Part shown: positions 55,944-64,000 of the stretch, one piece after another
How the letters are laid out: every line of letters begins with the position of its first letter
Position numbering within the stretch: position 1 is the stretch's first letter
Origin: Izhakiella australiensis
GTDB taxonomy: Bacteria > Pseudomonadota > Gammaproteobacteria > Enterobacterales > Enterobacteriaceae
Direction: 5' to 3'
Assembly (NCBI RefSeq): GCF_002006995.1
Contig: NZ_MRUL01000010.1
Location: forward strand, 1-64,000
DNA length: 64,000 nucleotides
Program-made: the position numbers and the translations under genes
The notes under the pieces: model-generated
What the model was told of the DNA's origin: nothing
The model's input: only the letters and a program-made list of their open reading frames with translations
The model's database searches: none

Positions 55944-56896
55944 AATGCGCTCATTCCCTGACGCAAGCCCGCTACCGGCTCTAAGGGATAGAGCCTGACC
56001 TCAAAAGTTTTCAGATCGAAATCGCCGGTCGCCCGCGTCGCGCGTTTGGTCGCATAATCGCCCAGCGGCGCGATATAGCACACCTCAGCCTCAATTTCTT
56101 TATTCCCCAGCGCCGGGACCCGCAGCTTAACCTTATCGCCTTTGCGCACGTGGGCCAGAATATCTTCGCGCAGATCAAAGACAAAATAGGCGTGAGATAA
56201 GCGAACCAGGGTCAGCAGCGGGCTGGAAGCATTAAGCAGTTCGCCATCCTCCGCCGGTATGGGTCCGACCTCACCGTCAACCGGTGCATGGACATTCAGC
56301 TCATCAACAACCACTTCTACCTCATGGAGCTGCGCTTCCGCCTCTTTCAGCGCAGCGGCGTAGCCTTCCCGCTGTTCAAGACGATCGCCATGAATGCCCT
56401 CATCCAGGTTGGCCTCTGCGGCACGCATAGCCTGCCAGGCGCTTTCGCGATTCTGCCGGGCGGTTTCCAGAGCCTGTGCAGAAATAAAGCCTTTAGCCGC
56501 TACCGCGTTATCACGCTTCCAGATAGCGTCGGCATCCTGATATTTTGCCTGCGCTTGCAGCCACTGGGCGCGCAGGTTGCGCAGGCTTTCTTTGCGGGTG
56601 CCATCAAGCGACATTTTCAACTGCGCGGCAGCCCGATCGCGGGTTGCCTGGGCGGCGTGCAGCTGGGCAATCAGCTCCGGCGCGCGCAGACGCATCAGGA
56701 GCTGTCCGGCTTTTACATCGTCGCCGCGATGTACAAAGCGCTCTACCACTCTTCCTTTGGCTTTTGAGGTAACAATGACTTCCGGGGCATCAACCTCCCC
56801 CTGTAGCAGCAGATTGTCACTGTGTGCCCGGAACAGCACCGCCAGCGCCACGACAACGATCATAAACAGCAGGGTGAGAAAGGTGGTCTTCTTCAT
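55925..56896 (-). CDS. HlyD-family periplasmic adaptor (YhiI-like)
   Basis: 323 residues. N-terminal membrane anchor (FLTLLFMIVVVALAVLFRA), lipoyl/barrel half (GEVDAPEVIVTSKAKGRVVERFVHRGDDVKAGQLLMRL), a helical hairpin of about 110 residues, then the second half (VNVHAPVDGEVGPI...). It links inner-membrane permeases to an outer-membrane channel. First gene of the operon; substrate unknown. Confidence 0.9.
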   Translation of the reverse strand: MKKTTFLTLLFMIVVVALAVLFRAHSDNLLLQGEVDAPEVIVTSKAKGRVVERFVHRGDDVKAGQLLMRLRAPELIAQLHAAQATRDRAAAQLKMSLDGTRKESLRNLRAQWLQAQAKYQDADAIWKRDNAVAAKGFISAQALETARQNRESAWQAMRAAEANLDEGIHGDRLEQREGYAAALKEAEAQLHEVEVVVDELNVHAPVDGEVGPIPAEDGELLNASSPLLTLVRLSHAYFVFDLREDILAHVRKGDKVKLRVPALGNKEIEAEVCYIAPLGDYATKRATRATGDFDLKTFEVRLYPLEPVAGLRQGMSALWSWKS

Positions 56897-57125
56897 TAAG
56901 ACGCGCCTCCATATCCAGGCAGGAAGCGGTGATATCCATATGACGTCACGATGATGATCCGATAAGCAGTAAACAGAGGGTACGGATTATAACGTGCTGC
57001 AGGTTAATTAATTTGATTTAAAACCACGATCGCGCGGCTAACAATGACCAGAAAGGGTTAACATCTGTTACAAATTTAGTTAATACTTGCCGGAGATTAC
57101 TGCGCAGCAGGGAGAGAATTGGCTT

Positions 57126-58139
57126 ATGACTGAAAAAAAACAGGTTCCTTTATCCGTGCTGGATTTAGCGCCTATCCCGCAGGGAGCGACGCCACGCGAT
57201 GCTTTTCATTCATCTCTGGCACTGGCTCAACAGGCAGAAAAGCTGGGCTTTCATCGCTACTGGCTGGCGGAACATCACAGCATGACGGGCATTGCCAGCG
57301 CCGCAACCTCGGTGCTGATCGGCTATCTGGCCGCGCATACCAACACCTTGCACCTCGGCTCCGGCGGGGTAATGCTACCGAATCACGCGCCGCTGGTGAT
57401 TGCCGAGCAGTTCGGCACCCTTGCCTCGCTCTATCCCGGTCGCATAGACCTTGGACTGGGGCGCGCGCCGGGTTCCGACCAGCGCACCATGATGGCGTTA
57501 CGCCGCCATATGTCCGGACCGGTTGATACCTTTCCGCAAGACGTACAGCAGCTGACGGACTGGTTCGATCATCCGCCGCATCAGGAGCAGCCGGCAGTGC
57601 AGCCGGTACCCGGACTGGGATTACAGCTCCCGGTCTGGCTGCTTGGTTCAAGTTTGTACAGCGCGCAGCTGGCGGCGCAGCTGGGTTTACCGTTCGCTTT
57701 TGCTTCGCACTTCGCACCCGATATGCTGTTCCAGGCGCTGCATCTCTACCGCGAAAAGTTCCAGCCATCAGCCAGGCTGGAGAAACCTTACGCCATGGTG
57801 TGCATTAATGTGGTTGCCGCCGACAGCGAACGGGACGCACGCTTCCTGTTTACCTCCATGCAGCAACAGTTCATTAATCTGCGTCGTGGTAAGCCCGGAC
57901 CGCTGCCCGCTCCGGTGGACAATATGGACAATATTTGGTCGCCGTCGGAGCAGTTCGGTGTTCAGCAAGCTCTGAGCATGTCCATCATCGGCGATCGAGA
58001 CACGGTGCGTCAGGGGCTGGCAGGGCTGCTGCGTGAAACGCAGGCCGATGAGATCATGGTTAACGGTCAGATTTTCGATACCCAGGCGCGTTTGAACTCT
58101 TTCGCCCTGACGAAAGCAGCCTACGACGATCTGCGATAG
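57126..58139 (+). CDS. yhbW: Luciferase-like flavin monooxygenase YhbW
   Basis: 337 residues from ATG 57126. Bacterial luciferase-like barrel: [49 protein letters not shown] and [16 protein letters not shown]-linked oxidoreductase of unknown substrate. In E. coli mtr separates it from deaD; here it is directly convergent with deaD. Confidence 0.92.
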   Translation: MTEKKQVPLSVLDLAPIPQGATPRDAFHSSLALAQQAEKLGFHRYWLAEHHSMTGIASAATSVLIGYLAAHTNTLHLGSGGVMLPNHAPLVIAEQFGTLASLYPGRIDLGLGRAPGSDQRTMMALRRHMSGPVDTFPQDVQQLTDWFDHPPHQEQPAVQPVPGLGLQLPVWLLGSSLYSAQLAAQLGLPFAFASHFAPDMLFQALHLYREKFQPSARLEKPYAMVCINVVAADSERDARFLFTSMQQQFINLRRGKPGPLPAPVDNMDNIWSPSEQFGVQQALSMSIIGDRDTVRQGLAGLLRETQADEIMVNGQIFDTQARLNSFALTKAAYDDLR

Positions 58140-58156
58140 CGGCCTTTTACCGGCAT

Positions 58157-58190
58157 AAAAAAAGCCCGCTAAGCGGGCTTTTTTGTTTTT
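58157..58190. terminator. Bidirectional terminator between yhbW and deaD
   Basis: AAAAAAAGCCCGCT-AAGCGGGCTTTTTT: seven A, a GC stem, then T-rich on both strands. It serves both convergent genes. Confidence 0.9.
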
Positions 58191-58206
58191 ATATCATACT
58201 GACGTA

Positions 58207-60084
58207 TCAGGCATCACGACGACGCACCGGCGCGCTGTCATCGCGACGGCCGCGGCCGCCTTCACGACGCTCGCCGCCGAAACCACCGCGACCACCTTCA
58301 CGACGCTCACTGAAACGACGACCGCCTTCGCTGCGCTCAGCGCCACCGAAGCTACGGCCGCCATCACGCCCACCGCGGCGCTCGCCGCGTCCAGGCTGGG
58401 CATCGCCGATCAGCTGCATATTCATCGGCTTGTTCAGAATACGCGTACGGGTAAAGTGCTGCAGCACTTCGCCCGGCATGCCTTTCGGCAGCTCAATGGT
58501 CGAGTGAGAAGCAAACAGCTTGATGTTACCAATATAGCGGCTGCTGATATCGCCTTCGTTGGCAATAGCACCCACAATATGGCGAACTTCAACACCGTCA
58601 TCGCGGCCCACATCAATACGATACAGCTCCATATCACCAACGTCGCGACGCTCACGGCGCGGACGGTCTCCGTCGCGCGGGGCATCACGTCCACTACGGC
58701 GATCATCGCGACGGTCATCACGACGATCGTCGCGATCGCGGAACTCACGGCGAGCAGGACGAGGCGCATCAGGCGGCAGGATTAACGGACGTTCGCCCTG
58801 GGCCATCTTCAACAGCGCAGCGGCCAGGGTTTCCATATCCAGCTCACTCTGCGGCGCAATTTTACTCAGCAGGGCGCGATACTGATCCAGATCGCTGCTT
58901 TCCAGCTGCTGCTGTACTTTTTCCGCAAATTTAGCCTGACGGCGATCGCCCAGCAGATCTGCATTCGGCAGCTCGACTTCCGGAATAGTCAGCTTCATGG
59001 TGCGCTCAATGTTGCGCAGCAGACGACGTTCGCGGTTCTCAACGAACAGCAGCGCGCGGCCAGCGCGACCTGCACGACCGGTACGGCCGATACGGTGAAC
59101 GTAAGACTCGGAGTCCATCGGAATATCGTAGTTAACAACAAGGCTGATACGCTCAACGTCCAGTCCGCGAGCGGCAACGTCGGTGGCGATCAGGATATCC
59201 AGTCGGCCATCTTTCAGGCGTTCCAGCGTCTGCTCGCGCAGCGCCTGGTTCATGTCACCGTTCAGCGCGGCGCTGTTATAGCCACTGCGCTCCAGCGCTT
59301 CCGCCACTTCCAGCGTCGCGTTTTTAGTGCGTACAAAAATAATGGCAGCGTCGAAATCTTCAGCTTCCAGGAAGCGTACCAGTCCGTCGGTTTTGCGGCC
59401 CCATACGGTCCAGTAGCTTTGACTGATATCCGGACGGGTCGTTACGCTGGACTGAATGCGCACTTCCTGCGGTTCATTCATAAAGCGACGGGTGATACGG
59501 CGGATCGCTTCCGGCATAGTGGCAGAAAACAGTGCGGTCTGATGACCGTCCGGGATCTGCGCCATGATGGTTTCCACGTCTTCGATAAAGCCCATACGCA
59601 GCATTTCATCAGCTTCGTCGAGTACCAGACCGCGCAGGTTAGACAAATTCAGGGTACCGCGCTTCAGGTGGTCCAGCAGGCGGCCGGGGGTACCGACAAC
59701 AATTTGTGGCCCCTGACGCAGCGCGCGCAGCTGCACGTCGTAGCGCTGACCGCCGTACAGGGCCAGCACGTTTACGCCGCGCATATATTTAGAAAATTCA
59801 GTTGCAGCTTCAGCTACCTGCACCGCCAGTTCGCGGGTCGGTGCCAGCACCAGGATCTGCGGTGCTTTCAGTTCAGGATCAATATTGTTCAGCAGCGGCA
59901 GGGAAAACGCTGCCGTTTTTCCGCTCCCGGTCTGGGCCATACCCAGTACGTCACGGCCTTCCAGCAGGTGCGGAATGCAAGCCGCCTGAATTGGTGAAGG
60001 CTTCACATAGCCCATATCGTTCAGTGCTGACAGGATGGATTCGTTCAGGCCAAGGTCGGAAAAATTGGTTTCAATATCAGTCAT
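58207..60084 (-). CDS. deaD: DEAD-box RNA helicase DeaD (CsdA)
   Basis: 625 residues from ATG 60084 ([21 protein letters not shown]). Q motif GYVKPSPIQ, Walker [13 protein letters not shown] in [15 protein letters not shown], then [13 protein letters not shown]. The C-terminal RNA-binding domain is followed by an Arg/Gly-rich tail of about 60 residues. Acts in ribosome assembly, RNA decay and cold adaptation. Its start overlaps the end of yrbN by eight bases. Confidence 0.97.
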   Translation of the reverse strand: MTDIETNFSDLGLNESILSALNDMGYVKPSPIQAACIPHLLEGRDVLGMAQTGSGKTAAFSLPLLNNIDPELKAPQILVLAPTRELAVQVAEAATEFSKYMRGVNVLALYGGQRYDVQLRALRQGPQIVVGTPGRLLDHLKRGTLNLSNLRGLVLDEADEMLRMGFIEDVETIMAQIPDGHQTALFSATMPEAIRRITRRFMNEPQEVRIQSSVTTRPDISQSYWTVWGRKTDGLVRFLEAEDFDAAIIFVRTKNATLEVAEALERSGYNSAALNGDMNQALREQTLERLKDGRLDILIATDVAARGLDVERISLVVNYDIPMDSESYVHRIGRTGRAGRAGRALLFVENRERRLLRNIERTMKLTIPEVELPNADLLGDRRQAKFAEKVQQQLESSDLDQYRALLSKIAPQSELDMETLAAALLKMAQGERPLILPPDAPRPARREFRDRDDRRDDRRDDRRSGRDAPRDGDRPRRERRDVGDMELYRIDVGRDDGVEVRHIVGAIANEGDISSRYIGNIKLFASHSTIELPKGMPGEVLQHFTRTRILNKPMNMQLIGDAQPGRGERRGGRDGGRSFGGAERSEGGRRFSERREGGRGGFGGERREGGRGRRDDSAPVRRRDA

Positions 60085-60157
60085 GTAGTACACGTGCCTC
60101 TTGGATTGCGGCGGCCAGTCTACATAACTCGTCATGAAAATCTTCAGTCATTTTCAT
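60077..60157 (-). CDS. yrbN: Small protein YrbN
   Basis: A 26-residue ORF ([20 protein letters not shown]...) matching the small protein encoded just before deaD in enterobacteria. Its stop TGA lies inside the first codons of deaD (shared ATGACTGA), so translation of the two is probably coupled. An amphipathic helix is likely; function unknown. Confidence 0.8.
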   Translation of the reverse strand: MKMTEDFHDELCRLAAAIQEARVLHD

Positions 60158-60261
60158 CGAAAAGTGTGAACCGGCTCAAATTAGTAGTTTGGACGAACAA
60201 CAAAGCCCTCACCCGCGAGGATGATGACTTTTAAAAACCTCAGGCAATGAAAGTTCGTCAG

Positions 60262-61146
60262 CTATTGCTGGTCAGATTCTGATAAATCGTCTTGTGTCTG
60301 GCCAAGGAGCGCCAGTTCCAACAATGCATATCGGTGCTCAACAAAATTATTCACGTTGTTGGCGACCGTCAGCTTGAATAACGCTTCCGCGTTATCCTTA
60401 TCCCCCAGACTTAGGTAGTACTTACCTAAATAGAAGTTGGTTTCACTGAGATGTTCAGCGAGCGAGGTGTTATCCGGTGCGTCCGCCTTGAGACGTTCCA
60501 TTAGCGTTTTTTCGCTGATGTCGCCCAGGTAGAACTCGACAATGTTCCATCCCCACTGGTCTCTGACCGCTTTGTCATAACGCTGCTTCAGCGCCACTTT
60601 AGCTTGTTTGGCATTCATCTCACGCTCCGTGAGATAGAGCCACAAACTGCGGAAAGGATCATTAGGATCGTCTTGATAAAACGCCAGCAGATCATCTTGC
60701 GACAATTTATACCGACCGCCATAGTAAAGCGCGATACCCCGGTTTAAATGCGCATAGTTATAAGTTGGATCAAGCTCAAGTACAGAATCAAACGCTTCGT
60801 AGGCAGCATCAAAATTGCCTGCCTGCGTTAAATATATGCCTAAGTAATTGAATACTTCAGGCATATCAGGTCTGATAGACAGCGCTTGCGAAAAATCGTT
60901 ACGCGCTAATGCCCTCAAACCCAAACTATCATACAACACTCCGCGCTCATATAATAGCTGTGCGCGTTCATCATCGCTAAGTGCGCGACTGGCAAGAATT
61001 TGTTCCATGCGTGCCAGAATGACTTCCTGTTGCAGCGTCGGTTGTAAAGGAACCGCCAGCACTGCATCTTTACGCCAATTCGCGTTGCTGCATCCTGCCA
61101 GCGTTAAAGCCGTCGCAACAACACACAAGCGCAAAAAAGGCTTCAT
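60262..61146 (-). CDS. nlpI: Lipoprotein NlpI
   Basis: 294 residues. Lipobox TLAGC with acylation at Cys19, then TPR repeats ([66 protein letters not shown]). An outer-membrane adaptor for the protease Prc and for peptidoglycan hydrolases. Lies between pnp and deaD as in E. coli. Confidence 0.96.
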   Translation of the reverse strand: MKPFLRLCVVATALTLAGCSNANWRKDAVLAVPLQPTLQQEVILARMEQILASRALSDDERAQLLYERGVLYDSLGLRALARNDFSQALSIRPDMPEVFNYLGIYLTQAGNFDAAYEAFDSVLELDPTYNYAHLNRGIALYYGGRYKLSQDDLLAFYQDDPNDPFRSLWLYLTEREMNAKQAKVALKQRYDKAVRDQWGWNIVEFYLGDISEKTLMERLKADAPDNTSLAEHLSETNFYLGKYYLSLGDKDNAEALFKLTVANNVNNFVEHRYALLELALLGQTQDDLSESDQQ

Positions 61147-61473
61147 TTCCCACTCCCGAATACAAACATTGGGATAACGTTCCAGTTATCCGCCTGCCGT
61201 GCACAAGGTTTCCCGACCTCGCAATGAAACGTCGCCCTGTACATATTAGTTACCGTTACGCTGGCAGTTTTACACTGTCTAAAACAGGCTGTCATCACAA
61301 TCTCAGCACTCACGGTAACCATTGTGTAACACAGAATGTACAGGACAACAGCCCCCTAAATTCGCTTATCGTGTTGTCAGCCAAAGCCGGGCGAGTTACA
61401 GGAGCTATCAGTATTCCCTGCGCTCCGACACGCACGGGCGTGCCGGAAGCGCGAGGCATACTAACTTATTACA
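61147..61473. other. 327-bp gap between pnp and nlpI
   Basis: Longer than the roughly 100 bp I expect in E. coli. I see no gene. It contains short imperfect inverted words (TGTCTAAAACAGGCTGTCA near 61277-61295, GTACAGGACAACAG near 61337) and GC-rich dyad GCACGGGCGTGC at about 61432-61443. Probably the pnp 3' end and an nlpI promoter. Confidence 0.4.
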
Positions 61474-63594
61474 TTATTCTGCTTCAGGTGCAGCAGGCTC
61501 TGCCGGGGACGATTCGCTGGCTTCTTTAATGCTCAAACGAATACGGCCCTGGCGGTCAACTTCCAGCACCTTAACCGGTACTTCCTGGCCCATTTGCAGA
61601 TAGTCAGTCACTTTCTCAACGCGCTTATCGGCGATTTGAGAGATGTGAACCAGACCTTCTTTGCCGCCGCCGATTGCCACAAAAGCGCCGAAATCAACGA
61701 TGCGAACAACTTTACCGCTGTAGATACGGCCCACTTCAATTTCTGCGGTAATCTCTTCAATACGGCGGATAGCATGTTTAGCTTTGTCACCATCGGTAGC
61801 CGCGATTTTCACCGTGCCATCATCTTCGATTTCAATGGTGGTGCCAGTTTCTTCCGTCAGCGCACGGATCACCGAACCGCCTTTACCAATCACGTCCTTA
61901 ATTTTGTCCGGATTGATGCGGATGGTGTGAATGCGCGGAGCGAATTCAGAGATATCGCCACGAGGCGTGCTGATCGCCTGCTCCATAACGCCGAGGATAT
62001 GCAGACGGGCGCCTTTCGCCTGATTCAGCGCAACCTGCATGATTTCACGGGTGATGCCTTCGATTTTGATATCCATCTGCAGCGCAGTGATACCTTCACG
62101 GCTACCTGCAACTTTGAAGTCCATATCGCCGAGATGATCTTCATCACCAAGGATGTCGGACAGCACGACAAAGTTGTCACCTTCTTTAACCAGGCCCATT
62201 GCAATACCGGCAACGGCCGTTTTGATCGGCACGCCGGCATCCATCAGCGCCAGAGAGGCACCACAAACGGAAGCCATGGATGAAGAACCGTTAGATTCGG
62301 TGATTTCAGATACCACACGCACGGTATAAGGGAACGCTTCCTGCTTCGGCATTACCGCCAGCACGCCGCGTTTTGCCAGACGACCGTGACCAATTTCACG
62401 ACGTTTTGGCGAGCCGACCATACCCGTTTCACCCACGGAGTACGGAGGGAAGTTATAGTGGAACAGGAAGCTATCGGTGCGTTCACCCATCAGCTCATCA
62501 AGATTCTGCGCGTCGCGAGCGGTTCCCAGCGTGGCGGTAACCAGTGCCTGAGTCTCACCACGGGTAAACAGCGCGGAGCCATGAGTACGGGGCAATACGC
62601 CGGTGCGCACGTCCAGACCGCGGATCATATCTTTTTCCCGGCCATCGATACGCGGTTCGCCACGCAGTACGCGACTGCGCACCACGTTTTTCTCGATGGT
62701 GTGCAGAATCTCGCCCAGTTCGTTTTCGTCCAGGGCTTCGTCTTCTGCTAACAGCGCCGCAATAGCTTCAGATTTAATCGTGCCGATCTGCTCGTAACGA
62801 GCCTGCTTATCGGTGATGCGATAAGCGTCGCTAAGACGCGATTCTGCCTGAGCCGCAACGCGCGCATTCAGCGCTTCATTAACGACTTCAGGCTGCCAGT
62901 CCCAGCGCGGTTTGCCAGCTTCAGCAACCAGTGAGTTGATGTTGTCGATCACTACCTGCTGCTGCTCATGGCCGAAAACCACGGCGCCCAGCATCTGATC
63001 TTCGCTCAGCAGCTCGGCTTCGGATTCAACCATAAGTACCGCGCCTTGAGTACCCGCGACAACCAGGTCGAGCTTGCTCTGTGCCAGTTCGTCAACCGTC
63101 GGGTTCAGTACATATTGATCGTTGATATAACCAACGCGCGCAGAACCAATCGGACCGTTAAAAGGGATACCAGAAAGCGACAGCGCAGCGGAAGCGCCGA
63201 TCATAGCGACAATATCAGGGTTAACCTGCGGGTTAACGGAAACCACGGTCGCAATAACCTGCACTTCATTAACGAAACCTTCAGGGAACAGCGGACGCAC
63301 AGGGCGGTCGATTAAGCGGGCAATCAGGGTTTCACCTTCGCTGGGACGGCCTTCGCGACGGAAAAAGCTTCCGGGAATGCGGCCAGCAGCGTAAGTACGC
63401 TCCTGATAGTTAACGGTTAACGGGAAAAAGTCCTGTCCGGGCTTGGCTTTCTTCTGACCGACCACGGTCACAAATACAGCGGTGTCATCCATGCTGGCCA
63501 TTACGGCAGCAGTCGCCTGCCGCGCCATCATACCGGTCTCAAGGGTGACGGTATGTTGTCCATACTGAAATTTACGTACAATCGCGTTCAGCAA
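61474..63594 (-). CDS. pnp: Polynucleotide phosphorylase
   Basis: 706 residues from TTG 63594, reading (M)[21 protein letters not shown]. coli pnp also starts with TTG at this residue, and AAGGAT lies six bases upstream. The open frame extends 33 codons further but that stretch is the regulatory leader. Two RNase PH domains ([35 protein letters not shown]...KRREIGHG), a KH domain ([17 protein letters not shown]) and an S1 domain ([31 protein letters not shown]). It degrades RNA 3' to 5' by phosphorolysis and is part of the degradosome. Confidence 0.97.
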   Translation of the reverse strand: MLNAIVRKFQYGQHTVTLETGMMARQATAAVMASMDDTAVFVTVVGQKKAKPGQDFFPLTVNYQERTYAAGRIPGSFFRREGRPSEGETLIARLIDRPVRPLFPEGFVNEVQVIATVVSVNPQVNPDIVAMIGASAALSLSGIPFNGPIGSARVGYINDQYVLNPTVDELAQSKLDLVVAGTQGAVLMVESEAELLSEDQMLGAVVFGHEQQQVVIDNINSLVAEAGKPRWDWQPEVVNEALNARVAAQAESRLSDAYRITDKQARYEQIGTIKSEAIAALLAEDEALDENELGEILHTIEKNVVRSRVLRGEPRIDGREKDMIRGLDVRTGVLPRTHGSALFTRGETQALVTATLGTARDAQNLDELMGERTDSFLFHYNFPPYSVGETGMVGSPKRREIGHGRLAKRGVLAVMPKQEAFPYTVRVVSEITESNGSSSMASVCGASLALMDAGVPIKTAVAGIAMGLVKEGDNFVVLSDILGDEDHLGDMDFKVAGSREGITALQMDIKIEGITREIMQVALNQAKGARLHILGVMEQAISTPRGDISEFAPRIHTIRINPDKIKDVIGKGGSVIRALTEETGTTIEIEDDGTVKIAATDGDKAKHAIRRIEEITAEIEVGRIYSGKVVRIVDFGAFVAIGGGKEGLVHISQIADKRVEKVTDYLQMGQEVPVKVLEVDRQGRIRLSIKEASESSPAEPAAPEAE

Positions 63595-63614
63595 AATTTT
63601 ATCCTTAACTTCAT

Positions 63615-63642
63615 GGCAGAAAATACGCACCCGCGTTCTGCC
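63615..63642 (-). promoter_or_regulatory. pnp leader hairpin
   Basis: GGCAGAA and TTCTGCC pair in the leader RNA about 20 bases before the start codon. In E. coli RNase III cuts a leader stem and PNPase then represses its own mRNA; this is the corresponding place. Confidence 0.5.
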
Positions 63643-63795
63643 GTGGATCTCTAAATCTTCTGATGCATCCTCGCGACTAATGACAACCTTCAATCCACAG
63701 GAATAAAGCCTCTCATTAGCCGCGCGAACCTCTGCAACAAAAGATCACCCATGCAACAATACATTAGTTTGGCTTGAATTGCTGCCGGTTACTTG

Positions 63796-63823
63796 AAAAA
63801 AGGGGCCATGATGGCCCCTTTTT
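63796..63823. terminator. rpsO terminator (t1)
   Basis: AAAAAGGGGCCAT-C-ATGGCCCCTTTTT, symmetric, between rpsO and pnp. It would stop much of the rpsO transcript while some reads on into pnp. Confidence 0.88.
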
Positions 63824-63889
63824 AGTGAAACTCACATAAATCCGAATATATCACTACGCATTGTACTGAAAGCATCGGATTCTTAAGAC

Positions 63890-64000
<111 letters not shown>

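Noticed and set aside
58183-58785. 200-codon plus-strand Thr/Ala-rich frame at the end of deaD
   Set aside because: It is the antisense of the Arg/Gly-rich DeaD tail; the Thr/Ala pattern comes from complementing Arg/Gly codons.

Overview
The window reads as chromosome of an enterobacterium. Gene order around lptG-lptF-pepA-holC-valS, rraB-argI, pyrL-pyrB-pyrI-ridA, nrdD-nrdG and yhbO...deaD-nlpI-pnp-rpsO follows the Escherichia/Salmonella pattern, and protein lengths match those orthologues closely. The presence of miaE, an arginine deiminase operon between argI and pyrB, and the join of nrdDG to the yhbO-rpsO block suggest a non-Escherichia member of Enterobacterales, perhaps Erwiniaceae (Pantoea/Mixta/Erwinia-like). 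The genus cannot be fixed from the sequence alone.

Positions 1-14,900 are a mobile region attached to the tRNA-Leu(CAA) gene leuX (14901-14985). Two P4-type integrases sit in the same orientation. One (13474-14736) abuts leuX. The other (1128-2396) abuts a degenerate direct copy of the leuX 3' end (2595-2615). I read this as two tandem integrative elements. The left element runs off the window; only its integrase and a scrap heap of IS3-family, hsdM and IS481-family fragments are visible. The right element (about 2,600-14,900, 12.3 kb) looks like a P4-like phage satellite. Going leftward from leuX it has: integrase, an AT-rich orphan gene, an AlpA regulator, an Ash/Icd-like ORF, a train of small overlapping genes, an alpha-type primase-helicase, a second P2-type integrase, a GTAAC-repeat region likely to be the replication origin, an Ogr/Delta zinc-finger activator, a ribbon-helix-helix protein, a Sid-like capsid-size protein and a P2-gpN-like major capsid protein with a long extra N-terminus. 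P4 itself takes its capsid protein from its helper, so a satellite that appears to bring its own is the most interesting object here.

Positions 15,000-31,700 are core chromosome: a DUF2501 exported protein, an alpha/beta hydrolase, YjgR ATPase, a DUF445 membrane protein, an unusual ~393-bp tandemly repeated intergenic block, the LPS-export permease genes lptG/lptF, pepA-holC-valS, an acetyltransferase, an uncharacterised exported protein/lipoprotein pair, miaE and rraB.

Positions 31,800-41,100 deal with arginine and pyrimidine metabolism. They hold anabolic argI with an ArgR box, then arcA-arcC-arcB-arcD plus an ArgR paralogue (arginine deiminase pathway) behind a perfect CRP site, then the attenuated pyrLBI operon and ridA. 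Carbamoyl phosphate is the shared intermediate.

Positions 41,100-64,000 hold a GH20 hexosaminidase, a SWIM/SNF2 helicase and the anaerobic ribonucleotide reductase nrdDG with FNR and NrdR sites. Next come the yhbO-P-Q-S-T cluster, ubiU/ubiV (oxygen-independent ubiquinone synthesis), an ABC-2 type exporter with no ATPase gene beside it, and a luciferase-like monooxygenase. The window ends with the RNA-decay/cold-shock block deaD-(yrbN)-nlpI-pnp-rpsO, truncated inside rpsO.
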